Assembly: GCA_903813345.2 (NCBI GenBank)
Contig: CAIIXF020000012.1
Location: 10,770,932-10,834,931 of the forward strand
Length of the DNA: 64,000 nucleotides
Source: Owenia fusiformis
Taxonomy: Eukaryota > Annelida > Polychaeta > Sabellida > Oweniidae
Direction: 5' to 3'
Positions within the stretch are counted from its first letter, which is position 1. The number at the start of each line of letters is the position of its first letter. A model generated the notes under the pieces. It worked only from the letters and a program-made list of their open reading frames with translations. It was not told where the DNA came from and did no database searches. The position numbers and the translations under genes are program-made. This document shows positions 42,701 through 53,769 of this stretch, piece by piece.

Positions 42701-45700
42701 GAGCCACTTACATTATATTTACTAGGGTTCTATCGGGGAAAGGTAAATCAAAAAAGCTTCAGAAACAGTTTGCTGCGTCTGATATTAAAGTAGAAGGTGC
42801 GGAGATAGAAGGTGATGAGGAACAAGATGTTGAGGATGGCAAAGTAGTCAATGGAAAGGGAAAAATCAAGATCAAATCTGGAACTGTAAGTGATCTTTTA
42901 ATATTGAATATCTTATAATACAGGCATGTGTCTTGGTTTACCACAACTCGTTACAAACCTCAGGTTCAAAGTATTATTTGTATCAAATCACATTGAGAAA
43001 CTTACTTTGCTTAGACAAGGAGGATTGGAAGGCAGTGTTCCAACGTGATGCGATATTGCTATTCCGTGCCTGTATATTTTTACGGCTGCAAGAAGAATGG
43101 TCGATTTTCTTGATTTTGAATTTTGTATTGACAACATAGTAGTAGTAGTACGTGATACCCATATTTGGGAAGAATATCGAGTGGCGTCCCTGGGAGCAAA
43201 TCCTCCTTGGTACTTAGACGGTTCGTCCACGATGAGCTGACTTCTACAGTTTGGAACCAATCTGCAAATTTTCATTTTTCAGATTGGCAAGACAGATGTG
43301 GACAATCTTGGAAATGAACAAAATATCTCCCCCTTGAGTTCCCATGTTCCTGTGGTGACGTCTGGCTTGGAGGCAGAAGTCACTGCAACCTATACTTTAG
43401 AACGGTTGGAGACCAAAAACGTTCTCTTGGGAGGAAGAAACGAGGAAGGGGGGATAAGGATGAATTTGTATCGTCCAGTTTGAAATCTGAGGAGGATGAA
43501 GGTACCTATATCGCGTCCTATAATTATTGTATGATGAAGACTGACAGTTATTGTAATAGTTGTTTTGTATAGATCTATATTAACGGTGGTCCGTTTTACG
43601 ACATATAACTTATATCCATCATGGACTTCCAAGGTATTATATTACAAGCTTGAGTTGAAATTGGAGTTGGAGCGACTGAAACCTTGGGAATCAAAATGAA
43701 GTGTATCTTTAGTAGTAGGTCCTGTGATCTAACGAATTTAAATGTTCTTTAATATCCTAATTAAATGCAGCTAAATTACAAGACATAGATTCAGTATTAA
43801 TAAAAATTATTTTGCAGATGAGATTCTCTTAGAAACCTACCAAAAGGCAGTTGGAAAACTATTAGAAATTGATATAGAAGCGGTCTTCTCCAATTACCTG
43901 AAAGGCAAAGGGGATGTAGATGATCGTAAGTTTCTCCTCTTTATGGTATTCCAATGTACCTGTATTTATATACTGTAATGCACAATTCAAAGGTTATCAT
44001 GAGACCCCCTCACACGGGATATGGTTGTGATTTTGATTAAACGAACATTGTGCTGTTAATTTTCCTACTCCCACCAACCCCTTCTACACCGATCTGTCAT
44101 GAGTCGTTGGTCTCAAGCCAACCTCTCGATATGTTGAATGATCTAAATTTTAATTAAAATTAATTAATTTAAAACTTTAATTTTTATGAATCCTTTAATC
44201 CAATAATGCATCTGAACAGATGAATGTGTTTATCTTATATTTTCCAGTTATCCCTTTTAAGGATGTCTTGCTTCTTGAGAACAAACTTGATTATACTAGA
44301 GCATCTAAGAAAGAACTCAGCGAGAAAGAAATCGATCTTATGACAGCATATGTTATTTCTAAAACCAAAAAGGTAGTCTTTAAATTATTTTTTCGCGCCA
44401 TCATGAACTTTTCAAATACGAAATACCTTTTTATAGGTTACTCAAACAGTACGGTAACTGTATCACATAACAGCATTCATTTTCCAAATAGAACGAACCA
44501 TTGCATGACATTTTTTCATTTGTTAAACTGTTGTATCGTTTACACTAAAAGCATTTAATTAATTTCCATATAGAATGATAATTTTAATGACATTTTTACA
44601 TGTATTTAAGTTCGTGAAGAAGTGTGACTTTTCTAAGGAAGAATGCTTGCAAATTGTCCAGTTGTATACCCTGGGAGGAGGTAAAGTTGCTGAAAAGGTA
44701 AGAAGAAATTCCTGATATGGGAATGTAACAAGGTGCTATTGTTGATATGTACAAGTATTTGAAATTATAGTTATCCAATATGATTAAAACATAATAAGAC
44801 TTATCTCTCACCACACAGTGCCACGTTATGTTTGCATAAGGACTTGAAGAAACAAGCGGCAAATCATCACGCCAAACCACACCTTAACATCAATAAAACC
44901 AATAGAATATATATAAAATAATCGTACTTCTGTAATTGCAATTAATGTATTGATACTACAATATCCTCCAGATTTAATTAATTTTAGGCATTGATGAAAA
45001 TCCTGAAGAACAAAAAGATTGAAAAATCTGCACGAATTAAGATAATTAGCATCGTCTCGACTATGATCAATCCATCGGATGCGTTTGTAAAGTTTGTGAA
45101 AAAGCTTTATGACTCTGAGAAGAAAGATGGCGACATCAAATCAGCTTTTCTTCTTTGTCTTGCCGCCTTGGGCGGTAATGACTCTGTTGGTGCCTCCCAA
45201 AAATCTGCTATAGTAGATACACTAATCAAGATTTTGAAACTCATACGTGAATATTTGGAAAGCTTAAAAGAAACCGATGATGACTTCCCTGCTTACTTAC
45301 AAGACGCTCTCGATACTCTTGAAGCTATTGGTAACATGGGAGACGAGAGACTTGTTGATAAAGTTATCGAGTTTGCAGAAAAGTTCCCAGACAACCCGTC
45401 GATCCAAACTGCAGCGATACATGCTCTCAGAGCCCAATTTGGACTTTTACGTGTGCAACAATGGCTGAAGAAAGCGATGCAGAACGGAGATTGTGACCTA
45501 AAAGAAAATGCCATGAACACTCTCAGAGATAGAATCTCGAACGATTTCCTTAATGGTGTGAAGGACAAGTGGCCTCTTTATCACTTTACAGTTTTTGATG
45601 AATGGCTGGAGGACATTTTCTTAGATGGAAATAATACGGAATTTGAGTGTATTTTCTCAGATATTGAGAAATACTTCCAAGACAAGGCTGATCAAGAGGC

Positions 45701-48700
45701 GGAAGATGTACTGCTGAAACATAAAGGTATCATTCCAAGAAGGGTTGAGCATGCATCGTGTAGCTACTGGAATACCTTCGGGGGAAAGTATGGTGGAATC
45801 CAATCAGCAAGTACATTTCTCTCCGACAACAACAGATACACGCACAATGCCCATTGCTTGGCTCACTTTAGTGTTGGTGGGAGCAAAGCAAGTGCGCATT
45901 TAAAGACAGGAATATTTGCAGGGCGATATTGCTGTGCTTGCAATTTCAAGGTGTTTGCCAAAACCTATGCATACGGCTATGTCTACGGAAAATACTTGTC
46001 ACTCGGAACTGTGGAGTTCTATGCATATAAATACTATTCCAGTTACGAGGTGCGAGGATATGTTAGAGTAGGGGGTAGAACATTCCTCGACTACCGGAAC
46101 AGATGCTGTATGCACGGGCTAGTATGGTTAAAAGACTGGACAACACCGAGCTATAGCTGGCGGGTCACGATCTACAGGATCGCTGTGCTAGTGCTGAGAC
46201 TCGACCTGAGCGTTTATGTCAGGCCTTATTTCTCCTTTAGGCTTCAGACGTCACTATGGACAGGTTGCGGTATTAGTGTATATGCAAGGCCGAAAGCTCA
46301 TCTAACCATGTCTGGTGGCGTATCTGCCAGTCTTTGGGTAAGTTGTTTCAAGCAAAGAAATATAACAAAAACACTTTATGTCACCACTAGATATAGTACT
46401 TCATCACAGGGAGTACCCAAAATTGTGCGCATACTACCTTTGTCTGTTGAATTAATCAATATTGTTCTGTTACATCAAAATATTTTATTAGTTGTGCAGA
46501 ATAGGGTCAAATAATGCTACTATGAGTCCTAAGGTTCCAATGCTCTTTAGGAAGCTGAGAGTGTTAGTCTCATACAGCGTCTTCAAACTTCACTTGGACA
46601 TGAAAACCTGACATGTAATCGGGAGGTTGTGGGTTCGATTCCCACCAGGGCGGAGTGTCTTTTTCACATCAGCCCTTAGCATAGGATTTGATCCTATGTT
46701 TTCAGATTAACATACATAATATGAAATGTGGAGTGATTTGAATAGTTTCTCAGTTTGACAGGTCAGATTGGCATTCAGCGAAACATACATTTTCACATAC
46801 AACCACCCTCCCACTCTCATAATTTTATACTATTGAAGTGCATTTTCATTTTTAAACAGATAATGAATGAAAGGATTTATGTTAAAGAGTTCGGGTCTCC
46901 TAAAAACACAATTAGAGTAACCCCTTGATTTTTTCGTGTTATTTGATGTAAAACAAGTTTGTTAATCAACTTATCAATTCTGAGGCTTGAATTAATTCTT
47001 TAACAGTATCAGTTCGATATGATTGTTCCTAGCCATGAATTTCCCCTTACATCAATAGAAATTAAAATTTAAATGTAAAAACCCCGCTCAAATTTGTTCA
47101 AGTCTGATTGGCTTTTTCCTTCAGATTATTTTGTCTTAGAGGAGCCATATTTATTACTTCTAAGGGGTTACAATATAGATAAATCCTCAAAAAACATTGT
47201 ATTCTGTTTTCGACTTATTGCGTTCAATTCTGACATTTGGTTGTTCTTTTGGTTGTCCTGTTGGTATACTCAATATATTGTCGATATCGTGCTTATGATT
47301 TTGTCTCAAGATATATCTAAGGTAGATATGATGTTTTATGAGCAATTATATAGGGACATTACTGATTGTTCAGAATAGAAATCTGGACGACTCAATCTCT
47401 TTAAAAAAAGAAAAATGGCATTATTTTCAAATACATTTGGGTGAATCGTTCAAAGACAAAATGCTATCATGACCTTTGAGGTCAAATATCCTTACACACT
47501 AGCATGTTTCTCAGAACACTAATTTTTTATTATGGACAATTGAATTGAAAATATAAAATAATTGAAAAAATGGTTTATTTTTTAATTTACCCATTGGTGA
47601 TGAAAGGGTTAAGTACTTTTTCAAATTTGACTCCAGCAAACCTCCAAAAACAGGACATACAGTTCGGGACATAAATAAATGACAGGTGGATTTGCTGAAG
47701 TGAGAATTTCCCATGTTAAAAATAAGAGAATTTTCAAGAGGCCATACATCAGTGGATGAGATTATACAAAATGTGAAATATACAAATTTTAAGGGATATG
47801 TATCTAGACAATATTGCAAATTATGGGCTTTCAGACGACCATAATTAGGAAATGGTGATCGAAAATCGACCTGTCATTTATTTTTGTCCCCAACTGTATA
47901 TGTATCCTTAGAGCTGACACACTCACCTTTTCAGTGGTGTATTGTAACGTTATGCCAAATGAACTTGATATTTCATGGTTATTACGTGTTTCCAATAGCT
48001 TGTCCAAGGAGGTATAAATCTTGGAGTGAATCTCAACTATTACACCAAGGCTACGGCTAAGGCTGCATATCCTAACCAAGCGTGTGCCGGACTATACCAT
48101 GGCTACGATCGTCAATCAATAAGCATCAGAGCCTGGTACCAGAGAAAGTACTTGAACAAAAAAAGTTTCTGGCCATGGAAATGGGTATGTTTAGTCTCTC
48201 TAGATCAATACTTGTCAACACCAATTTAAGAGAAGTTTATGACAACGGTGTAAAAATAATTTTTGTCCCTCGAGAAATTTTGCTCTCTATTTTTCCGTTT
48301 GATATTCACAACCTAGCCGAACTTTAAACGTTCATGCACTTAAAAAATTGTGACATACTTTAGACGTGATTAAAGGTGCAACAATTAGTGCAAGGGGGCC
48401 ATTCAACGATCTTCGACCAGTGTCAAAATATATTTACGTTTGGATATTTCATCAAGACTAACATATATTTTTATTATCTACAAAGAAACCCCCTGGATTA
48501 ACATTCAGCGGATATTCGTCTTGAAACGTGGTGGATCTTAAAAATCTATAAGTGGGACTCCCTTTATTTGAACTGAATTTACACTAAGTCTTCTTAATGC
48601 TGAAATTGATAGTTTTTCCATATATTTTAAGAAAATAGGTATGTCAAAGATGATGTTAAGCCAAATATTGATCTGATAGCTCAGAAAAAATAAAAAAATT

Positions 48701-48936
48701 CGAATTCTGTCTCTACAGTTTTTGTTGCCCCTTTAATCAATCATACACAAGTATAGATGTCATGACCCAAAACATATATTATTGTTGTAAAAACAATAAC
48801 ATAAAGGGAACTACAAAGCCAATATTTAAACTTTTTGCAGAGATGGGAGTGGACATCCAGAACGTATTATACGATACAGTCGTGGAGCGTACCAGCTGTG
48901 CCCGAGAGCAGGATTTGGTATGGTTGTGTGAACTAA
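39765..48936 (+). CDS. Short vitellogenin-N (large lipid transfer family) secreted protein
   Basis: It is probably a secreted lipid-binding protein. Thirteen exons: 39765-39839, 40940-41033, 41243-41321, 41532-41650, 41908-42028, 42726-42885, 43283-43501, 43818-43925, 44248-44372, 44611-44697, 44988-46337, 47999-48184, 48841-48936. Every junction is GT-AG and in phase except exon 7, which is one base short; a missing G in its G6 run (~43450) would explain this. The product is about 939 residues: signal peptide MRVQAVLALATISLFASG, then the N-terminal barrel (VTVTYKYTANVKL, NPFKFIQRADGSI) and NFKRGIVSAFQ, the NxKRGIxSxxQ signature of vitellogenin/apolipophorin/MTP. An acidic-basic linker and the helical domain (exons 8-11) follow. 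The last ~330 residues are Tyr/Trp/Cys-rich (GRYCCACNFKVFAKTYAYGY, KKSFWPWKWRWEW). There is no von Willebrand D domain or polyserine. Length is near MTP (~900), but the C-terminal part is not one I recognise. Confidence 0.85.
40215..40644. mobile_element. MITE family B, copy 2, split by element C
   Basis: It lies in intron 1 of the vitellogenin-N gene. The ends TTATCCTACACTTA / TAAGTGTAGGATAA are inverted. The site CCTACACTTAGTGTACT is uninterrupted here, where copy 1 carries element A. Three ~28-bp near-palindromes built on ATATCGTNACGATAT lie at 40293-40388. Element C (40473-40626) splits the right arm at CTTGTAAG, which is intact in copy 1. Confidence 0.85.
40473..40626. mobile_element. 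hAT-like MITE C, 154 bp
   Basis: The ends CAGTGTAGGCACTAA / TTAATGACTACACTG are inverted. An exact 8-bp direct repeat, CTTGTAAG, flanks it (40465-40472, 40627-40634), and the unoccupied site occurs once in MITE B copy 1 (near 21093). An 8-bp duplication and CAGTG ends fit the hAT superfamily. Confidence 0.9.
40652..40785. mobile_element. Foldback element D, copy 2
   Basis: It has the same ~50-bp inverted arms and GCACTCGTTCGCTTCACTCT centre as copy 1 at 21118-21252, in the same position relative to MITE B. Similarity ends shortly after, at ATCCTATAAATAT. Confidence 0.7.
46540..46660 (+). mobile_element. tRNA-like SINE head or tRNA pseudogene
   Basis: There is a perfect B box, GGTTCGATTCC (46632-46642), inside a well-paired T arm (TGTGGGTTCGATTCCCACC). 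No matching acceptor stem or anticodon arm upstream, so not a functional tRNA. It lies in intron 11 of the vitellogenin-N gene. Confidence 0.45.
47660..47896. mobile_element. 237-bp Tc1/mariner-type MITE
   Basis: The arms CAGTTCGGGACATAAATAAA and TTTATTTTTGTCCCCAACTG are inverted with mismatches, and the similarity runs on to GACAGGTGGATT / AATCGACCTGTC. TA flanks both ends. It lies in intron 11, ~100 bases before exon 12. Confidence 0.75.
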
Positions 48937-49026
48937 AGAACAGTAGAAACAAGATCAAGTATTGTGTTGAAAAATAATATTGCTGATATTTAATGTTATG
49001 AGTAATGACTGTTATAATGCATCCAG

Positions 49027-49032
49027 AATAAA
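49027..49032 (+). terminator. Polyadenylation signal of the vitellogenin-N gene
   Basis: AATAAA lies 91 bases after the stop codon, the first such signal downstream. Confidence 0.6.
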
Positions 49033-49039
49033 TTCTAAA

Positions 49040-49569
49040 CATTTAAATGAAACCTGAAATGTTAAGTTGTTTAGGCACCGCCAGAGACCATGTCGTCTCA
49101 TTTCCCCTCAACCTTGAAATAGTGTCAGCGTAACGGCCATGGGGCCTTCCCTCTCTTTGGTGGTCTCAGAAAAAAATTAGGCCCGAAATTGTGTAGGGCC
49201 TCAATAAGTGGGCCCTTTGGGCATTTTAGGGGATTTTTTTTCTTTTGAAATTTGTTGTCTGGGATTGTCCTCTAGATATTGTTCAGATTTGTCCGTTTTT
49301 GTCCGAGTTTGTCCGTTTTTTTCCGGTGAAAATAATAAACATGTCATTTCTTATCTCCGGACAATTCAAAAGCATTGATTCACACGTGATGATCATATGA
49401 CCTTTTGGACACAACGGGACATCATCGGACAAAACATGACAATCTCGGACATTACCGATGACGACTTTGGAAAACGACAGACAAACGCAGATAAAAGGGA
49501 CAAAGTCGGACAAAGTGTATGGCTAGCTAAAGCGGACCGTGGTGTAAAGATATAGAATTTGTAACATGG
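49040..49569. other. GTCCG/CGGAC-rich intergenic stretch
   Basis: From 49290 to 49315 TTTGTCCG occurs repeatedly. From 49404 to 49518 the inverse motif GGACA/CGGAC occurs seven or eight times (for example GGGACAAAGTCGGACAAAG at 49498). The two halves are loosely inverted. No coding signature; it could be the 5' region of an element. Confidence 0.4.
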
Positions 49570-49585
49570 CACTGTTAAATCTGAT

Positions 49586-50617
49586 GTGAAAAACATGAAA
49601 GTGGAATCTCTATTAAATAATGATGGTATTCTTGACTCAGAGATTACAGTTAAAGAAGTGAATGATTGTGTAATGAAACTTAATAATAATAAGGCTGCAG
49701 GGCATGATGGATTGAATGCTGAGCATATCAAATATGGTGGTGACTGTATGACATTGTTATTAACCTCACTTTTTAATGTTATTCGGGTCAGCGAGTACAT
49801 CCCAGAAAATTTTTGCACTGGCATTCTCATTCCATTACTTAAATCTGGGAATAAAGACTGTCACAACAAGGATCATCATCGGGGAATAACACTCATGAGT
49901 ATTTTAAGAAAATTGTTTGACAATATTATTCTGTTAAGAATGCTACCTCGGCTTAGGAGTAAAATTCCCCAGCTCCAGGGAGCCTCTATTGAAAATTGCT
50001 CATCTCTTCAAACATCATTGTTACTACAGGAAACCATAGCTCATAATATTAAGGATGGCGTCATTTTGGCGTTAATGGACATTAAGAAGGCCTTTGACGG
50101 TACTTGGATTGACGGTCTGTTCTGGAAGCTATATCACAACGGTGTAAATGGTCTAGCGTGGCGAATTTTGTACCAGTCTTATTGTAAATACAAATGTAAA
50201 GTTTTTGTAAGTGGAATTTTAAACCAAGAATCTTTCAATGTCCACCGGGGAGTCCACCAAGGTGGGGTTTGTAGTATGGTCTTGTATCAGTTTTACTTGG
50301 CTGATTTATTACATGAGCTGGTTAACAGTCAGGCAGTTGCTAAAATTGGGGATCACCCTGTAGGTTGCCCGGCTTACGCAGATGATCTTGCTCTTATTAC
50401 TACTGGTCATCACCAAATGAATATTTTACTTCAATTAGCTTATGATTACAGTCTTCGCTGGAGATTTGAATTCCACCCAGACAAATGTGTCATCATGTAT
50501 TTTGGCCCAGGGAAAAGGGCTGCTCAAGATTTTAAACTTGGTAAAAATTCGCTTAAAATTGTTAACTCTGCTCAGCATGTTGGAATACCACTGGGTAGTA
50601 CAAATGCACATGAGTAG
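49586..50617 (+). CDS. LINE reverse transcriptase (partial)
   Basis: About 343 residues of non-LTR RT: NKAAGHDGLNAEHIKYGG, RGITLMSILRKLFD, LALMDIKKAFDGTWIDGLFW, VHRGVHQGGVCS and the catalytic CPAYADDLALI. It is truncated at the N-terminus by the element's 5' end. The apparent stop sits 3 bases before the N gap, in sequence that looks like an assembly artefact, so the protein probably continues at 50644. Confidence 0.85.
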   Translation: MKNMKVESLLNNDGILDSEITVKEVNDCVMKLNNNKAAGHDGLNAEHIKYGGDCMTLLLTSLFNVIRVSEYIPENFCTGILIPLLKSGNKDCHNKDHHRGITLMSILRKLFDNIILLRMLPRLRSKIPQLQGASIENCSSLQTSLLLQETIAHNIKDGVILALMDIKKAFDGTWIDGLFWKLYHNGVNGLAWRILYQSYCKYKCKVFVSGILNQESFNVHRGVHQGGVCSMVLYQFYLADLLHELVNSQAVAKIGDHPVGCPAYADDLALITTGHHQMNILLQLAYDYSLRWRFEFHPDKCVIMYFGPGKRAAQDFKLGKNSLKIVNSAQHVGIPLGSTNAHE

Positions 50618-50620
50618 TTT

Positions 50621-50643
50621 NNNNNNNNNNNNNNNNNNNNNNN
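50621..50643. other. Assembly gap of 23 Ns
   Basis: ATGAGTAGTTT before the gap and AAACTACTCACATG after it are near reverse complements. The LINE frame resumes as NYSHVKTAISCARRK. The few bases before the gap are suspect. Confidence 0.95.
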
Positions 50644-51661
50644 AAACTACTCACATGTTAAAACTGCAATATCTTGTGCAAGAAGAAAATTTTGTTCACT
50701 CTTAGGTCTAGGCAATGGGTGCGGTGGTATGCATCCCTTGCTTGGATCAAAGCTGTACTGGTCATTCTCCTATCCAACTCTGACTTATGGTTGTGCAGTA
50801 ATACCTTACACTAACAATGACATTAATCTAATGGAAGGTCTGCACAAAGAGGTCGGAAAACGCATTCAGACATTACCAAAGAATACGCCAGACCCTGTCG
50901 CCACTAGTCTGCTTGGATGGATGTCTGTTAAAGCAAAAATTGACTGTGATAGATTGATGTTTCTGTATATGTTGTTAAGGCTACCTGTAAGCTGTATATA
51001 TAAGGTCATTTGTTTAGAAAGGTTAATACGGATGATGTATTTAAAATCATCATCTCAAGGTCTGAAATCTCCATTATCTCAAATGTGGGATACTGTTGTG
51101 CAGTACAACCTCATAGACTATGTTAAGAACATGATTTTTAATGCAGATATCCCTTCAAAACAAGAATTTAGAACTGTAGTCTACGGACGTGTCAAGAGTT
51201 TTCACAATTATAGTACTGTTTTATCATCATTAATGTATAAAAATCTAAACGTGGTGACAGGATCGTTGTCTATCCTAAAACCGAATGTATGGTGGGTGAT
51301 CGCAAAAGAAAACCCCAATGTATTATACCTCTGTAAAATGATGGTCAAATTATTAACCTCGACATATTTTAACAGTAGACGCCGTGAGGGGGACACAACT
51401 TTATCAGAAATCTGTATATTTTGTGATCTTAACGAAAGAGAAAGTGTTAAGCATTTCTTGATTACTTGTCCAGCTTTTACTGATGTTAGAAAACCCTTAC
51501 TCAATTTAGCGAGGGGTAATCTGAATGTAATGAACGACGATTATATTCTTAAAGTGATTCTAGGAACTGTATACAATGATGATAAGGAGACTCTGTTACT
51601 CATAGCTATGCATGTGTACGAGTTACACAGGCATAGGCAATTTATTGTGGATAAAAGTTAG
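50644..51661 (+). CDS. LINE C-terminal region with zinc knuckle
   Basis: It reads on from the gap as SHVKTAISCARRKFCSLLG, then LTYGCAVIPYTNN. It ends with ICIFCDLNERESVKHFLITC, a CxxC..H..C knuckle matching the LINE at 9070-12212. The first Met of the clean frame is at 50729, but the coding region clearly starts earlier. The stop is at 51659-51661. Confidence 0.8.
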
Positions 51662-52087
51662 TTATCCTCTTTACCTTACATCAAGTAACACAAATATGTT
51701 TTATAATTTTATTTAATTTTCTCTACATGTTAATATGAATGTAACTCTCTTTTATTTAAGAGGTAAATAAATTATACATACATACACCTTCCATTAACGA
51801 AATGCTATTACGTATTCGCACGTGTAACGTTTCATACTTTTTAGTCTTGCCTCGCCCATGAAACGGGAGCAGAAGCCAAATCTGTCCTAATATCCAACGA
51901 ATGGTAGATCTACAACAAGGGAATTCTAGTATGAAGCTATTAGAGGGTGGAGTGAAGATCAACACAATCAGATTTAATTTGATATACAATTTGTGAGTTC
52001 TTAGGTGCGCCATGTAAACCACTTCTGAGACCACTAGCTCCCTCTTTATAGCAATTAGACTCGTCAGAGGTTTTGAAAGTAGAGCTG

Positions 52088-53465
52088 AGGCCTCATTATC
52101 ATCTGGTCGCAAATAGTTGCGTTGCGATTGCGATCGCAATTCGTAACGCATGCGATGCGTGATATTATCAATTGAGCGCAATCGCAGACGCAAAGCAATC
52201 GCAAAACAATTAAAACGTCAGTTGCGATCGCAAGTCTAGAGTGTATTTTGGCGCGAAATTTAAAAGGACACTGGCGCTAGTTTTTGACAGTAGTCGAAGA
52301 AACATGTCGAGGGCAAGGAATTGGACAAATGATGAACAAGAATTATTAGTATCTCTCATTGAGAAGGATGCAAATATTCTTTTGGCACCACTTAGCTGTC
52401 AAATAACAATACAGTCACAGGATAGCTGCTGGGCAAGGGTAGCTGGAAAAATAAGTTCACTTGGTGTGGAAATGAGGACTAGAAAAAACGTTATGTAAGT
52501 CACACATCACTGAAAATAAATAACGGGAAGTTGTCATGTTACTGAAACTAACTGAAATAAAATGAAATTTGGTCGTTGTTGTATGTGTTCTACAATGCTT
52601 CTATCTAAAATCCGTCAACATAATTTTTCAATAGACAATGAAACGATAACATCTAATGAGTTTTCTATTTGGTGGTGTATATTTTACATTTTATACACAT
52701 GCAAGAAAATTGCAAGTTGTGGGTTCCATATCGATATATGTTTAAATATGTCTCCAGTGTATTGACTCATTTATTTTCCTTTGGAACAAAATATGAAACA
52801 CGTCTTTTGCATTGTGATCAAAGCAAATCATGTTTGAGTCAGGGTCGGGATGAAAATGTGAAATCTTGGTGTTCTTGTACTTTTGCAGACGATGTAGGTG
52901 AGGTACATATACACTAGGAATACTCAGAACATTAGTGTAGTAGTGGCAAGATTAATTCACCAAACAAGCTTTATTAGCTAGATAAATATTTAATTGGCGA
53001 AAATCCTATGCTCCAAAGAGCACGAAATATTGCAGGCACCAATCTAAGATGTATACAGTATGTGATGCGTTCGCAATATTTAGAAACAAACGTGATTTTT
53101 AAGGATTTACAGGCTCAATTAAATGTATATTTTAATCATATTAAATAAATAAAATTGAACAATTTCTTCGATACTATTGATTAATACTTAACAGGTAGTG
53201 AAATGACCGATATAAAACACCACAAAATATCCATTAACATAGATAAAATAACGCTCAAAGATGAACTAGATTTGCGATTTGATTTGCGACAGGGTAAACG
53301 TCGTCGCAACTTTTTGTTTAGTTGCGATCAGAAAATCGATAACTTTGCGTCAGACTTGCGATGCGATGGAATGATAATAACATTTTTGGGGAATAGTTGC
53401 GTTGCGATGTCTTGCGATGCGATTCGCATGCGATTTTGCGTTGCGACCAGATGATAATGAGGCCT
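52088..53465. mobile_element. PIF/Harbinger-type element with Myb-like gene only
   Basis: The ends AGGCCTCATTATCATCTGG / CCAGATGATAATGAGGCCT are inverted, continuing into TCGCAA / TTGCGA. CTG flanks both (52085-52087, 53466-53468); a 3-bp CWG/TWA duplication is typical of PIF/Harbinger. Inside both ends are many copies of TTGCGAT, TGCGATGCGAT and GCGATCGCAA. It is 1,378 bp and too short for a transposase; it holds the Myb-like frame at 52304. Confidence 0.85.
52304..52498 (+). CDS. Myb/SANT-like DNA-binding protein, first exon
   Basis: PIF/Harbinger elements carry a second gene for a Myb-like protein that recruits the transposase to DNA. This frame, MSRARNWTNDEQELLVSLIE, has the W..(D/E)E...L..L(I/V) first helix of a Myb/SANT domain. 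It then has SCWARVAGKISSLGVEMRT, the second-helix pattern W..VA..(V/I)...G...R. It ends at a strong donor (GTTAT|GTAAGT, ~52494), so the rest of the domain should lie in a downstream exon that I could not define. No transposase gene accompanies it. Confidence 0.65.
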   Translation: MSRARNWTNDEQELLVSLIEKDANILLAPLSCQITIQSQDSCWARVAGKISSLGVEMRTRKNVM

Positions 53466-53591
53466 CTGGTCTTCATACAGTTCTTCTTAGACAACTATTT
53501 GATCCAAATTCGATGATTGCTATTTCAGATAACATTTTTTTTCGAAAAATGGTGGCCATCTTGAAAATTGCTTCTCAAACAAAGTTTCTAT

Positions 53592-53765
53592 GCCGGTGTA
53601 AAAGAAATTATGGTCCCCCAGGGATTATGGTCCCCCCTTTTAAGGCCCTTGTTGGCCCTGGTTGTGTATAAGATAATAAGGGAAAGAGCACAAAGAGGTC
53701 ACCATATAAATCAATGGAGAGTAGGACCATAAATTAATGGGACCTCCTACCCTTTTACACCGGGC
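53592..53765. mobile_element. 174-bp MITE with GCCGGTGTAAAAG ends
   Basis: The left GCCGGTGTAAAAGAAATTAT and right ATTAATGGGACCTCC..CTTTTACACCGGGC are inverted over ~13 bases at the tips. GTCCCCC / GGGACC repeats lie inside. No coding capacity. Confidence 0.65.
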
Positions 53766-53769
53766 ATCA

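Larger units (their letters stand above)
49570..51785 (+). mobile_element. 5'-truncated LINE, same group as the one at 9070
   Basis: It starts in the RT fingers and ends, after the stop at 51661, in AATAAATTATACATACATACA. The RT signatures and C-terminal knuckle closely parallel those of 9070-12212 (EHIKYGG, DGLFWKLYHNG, GCPAYADDLALI). The coding region is interrupted by a 23-N assembly gap at 50621-50643; otherwise the two frames are long and clean. Confidence 0.9.

Noticed and set aside
46540-46660. Functional tRNA gene
   Set aside because: The T arm is good, but no acceptor stem partner for AGGGCGG and no anticodon arm can be drawn upstream.
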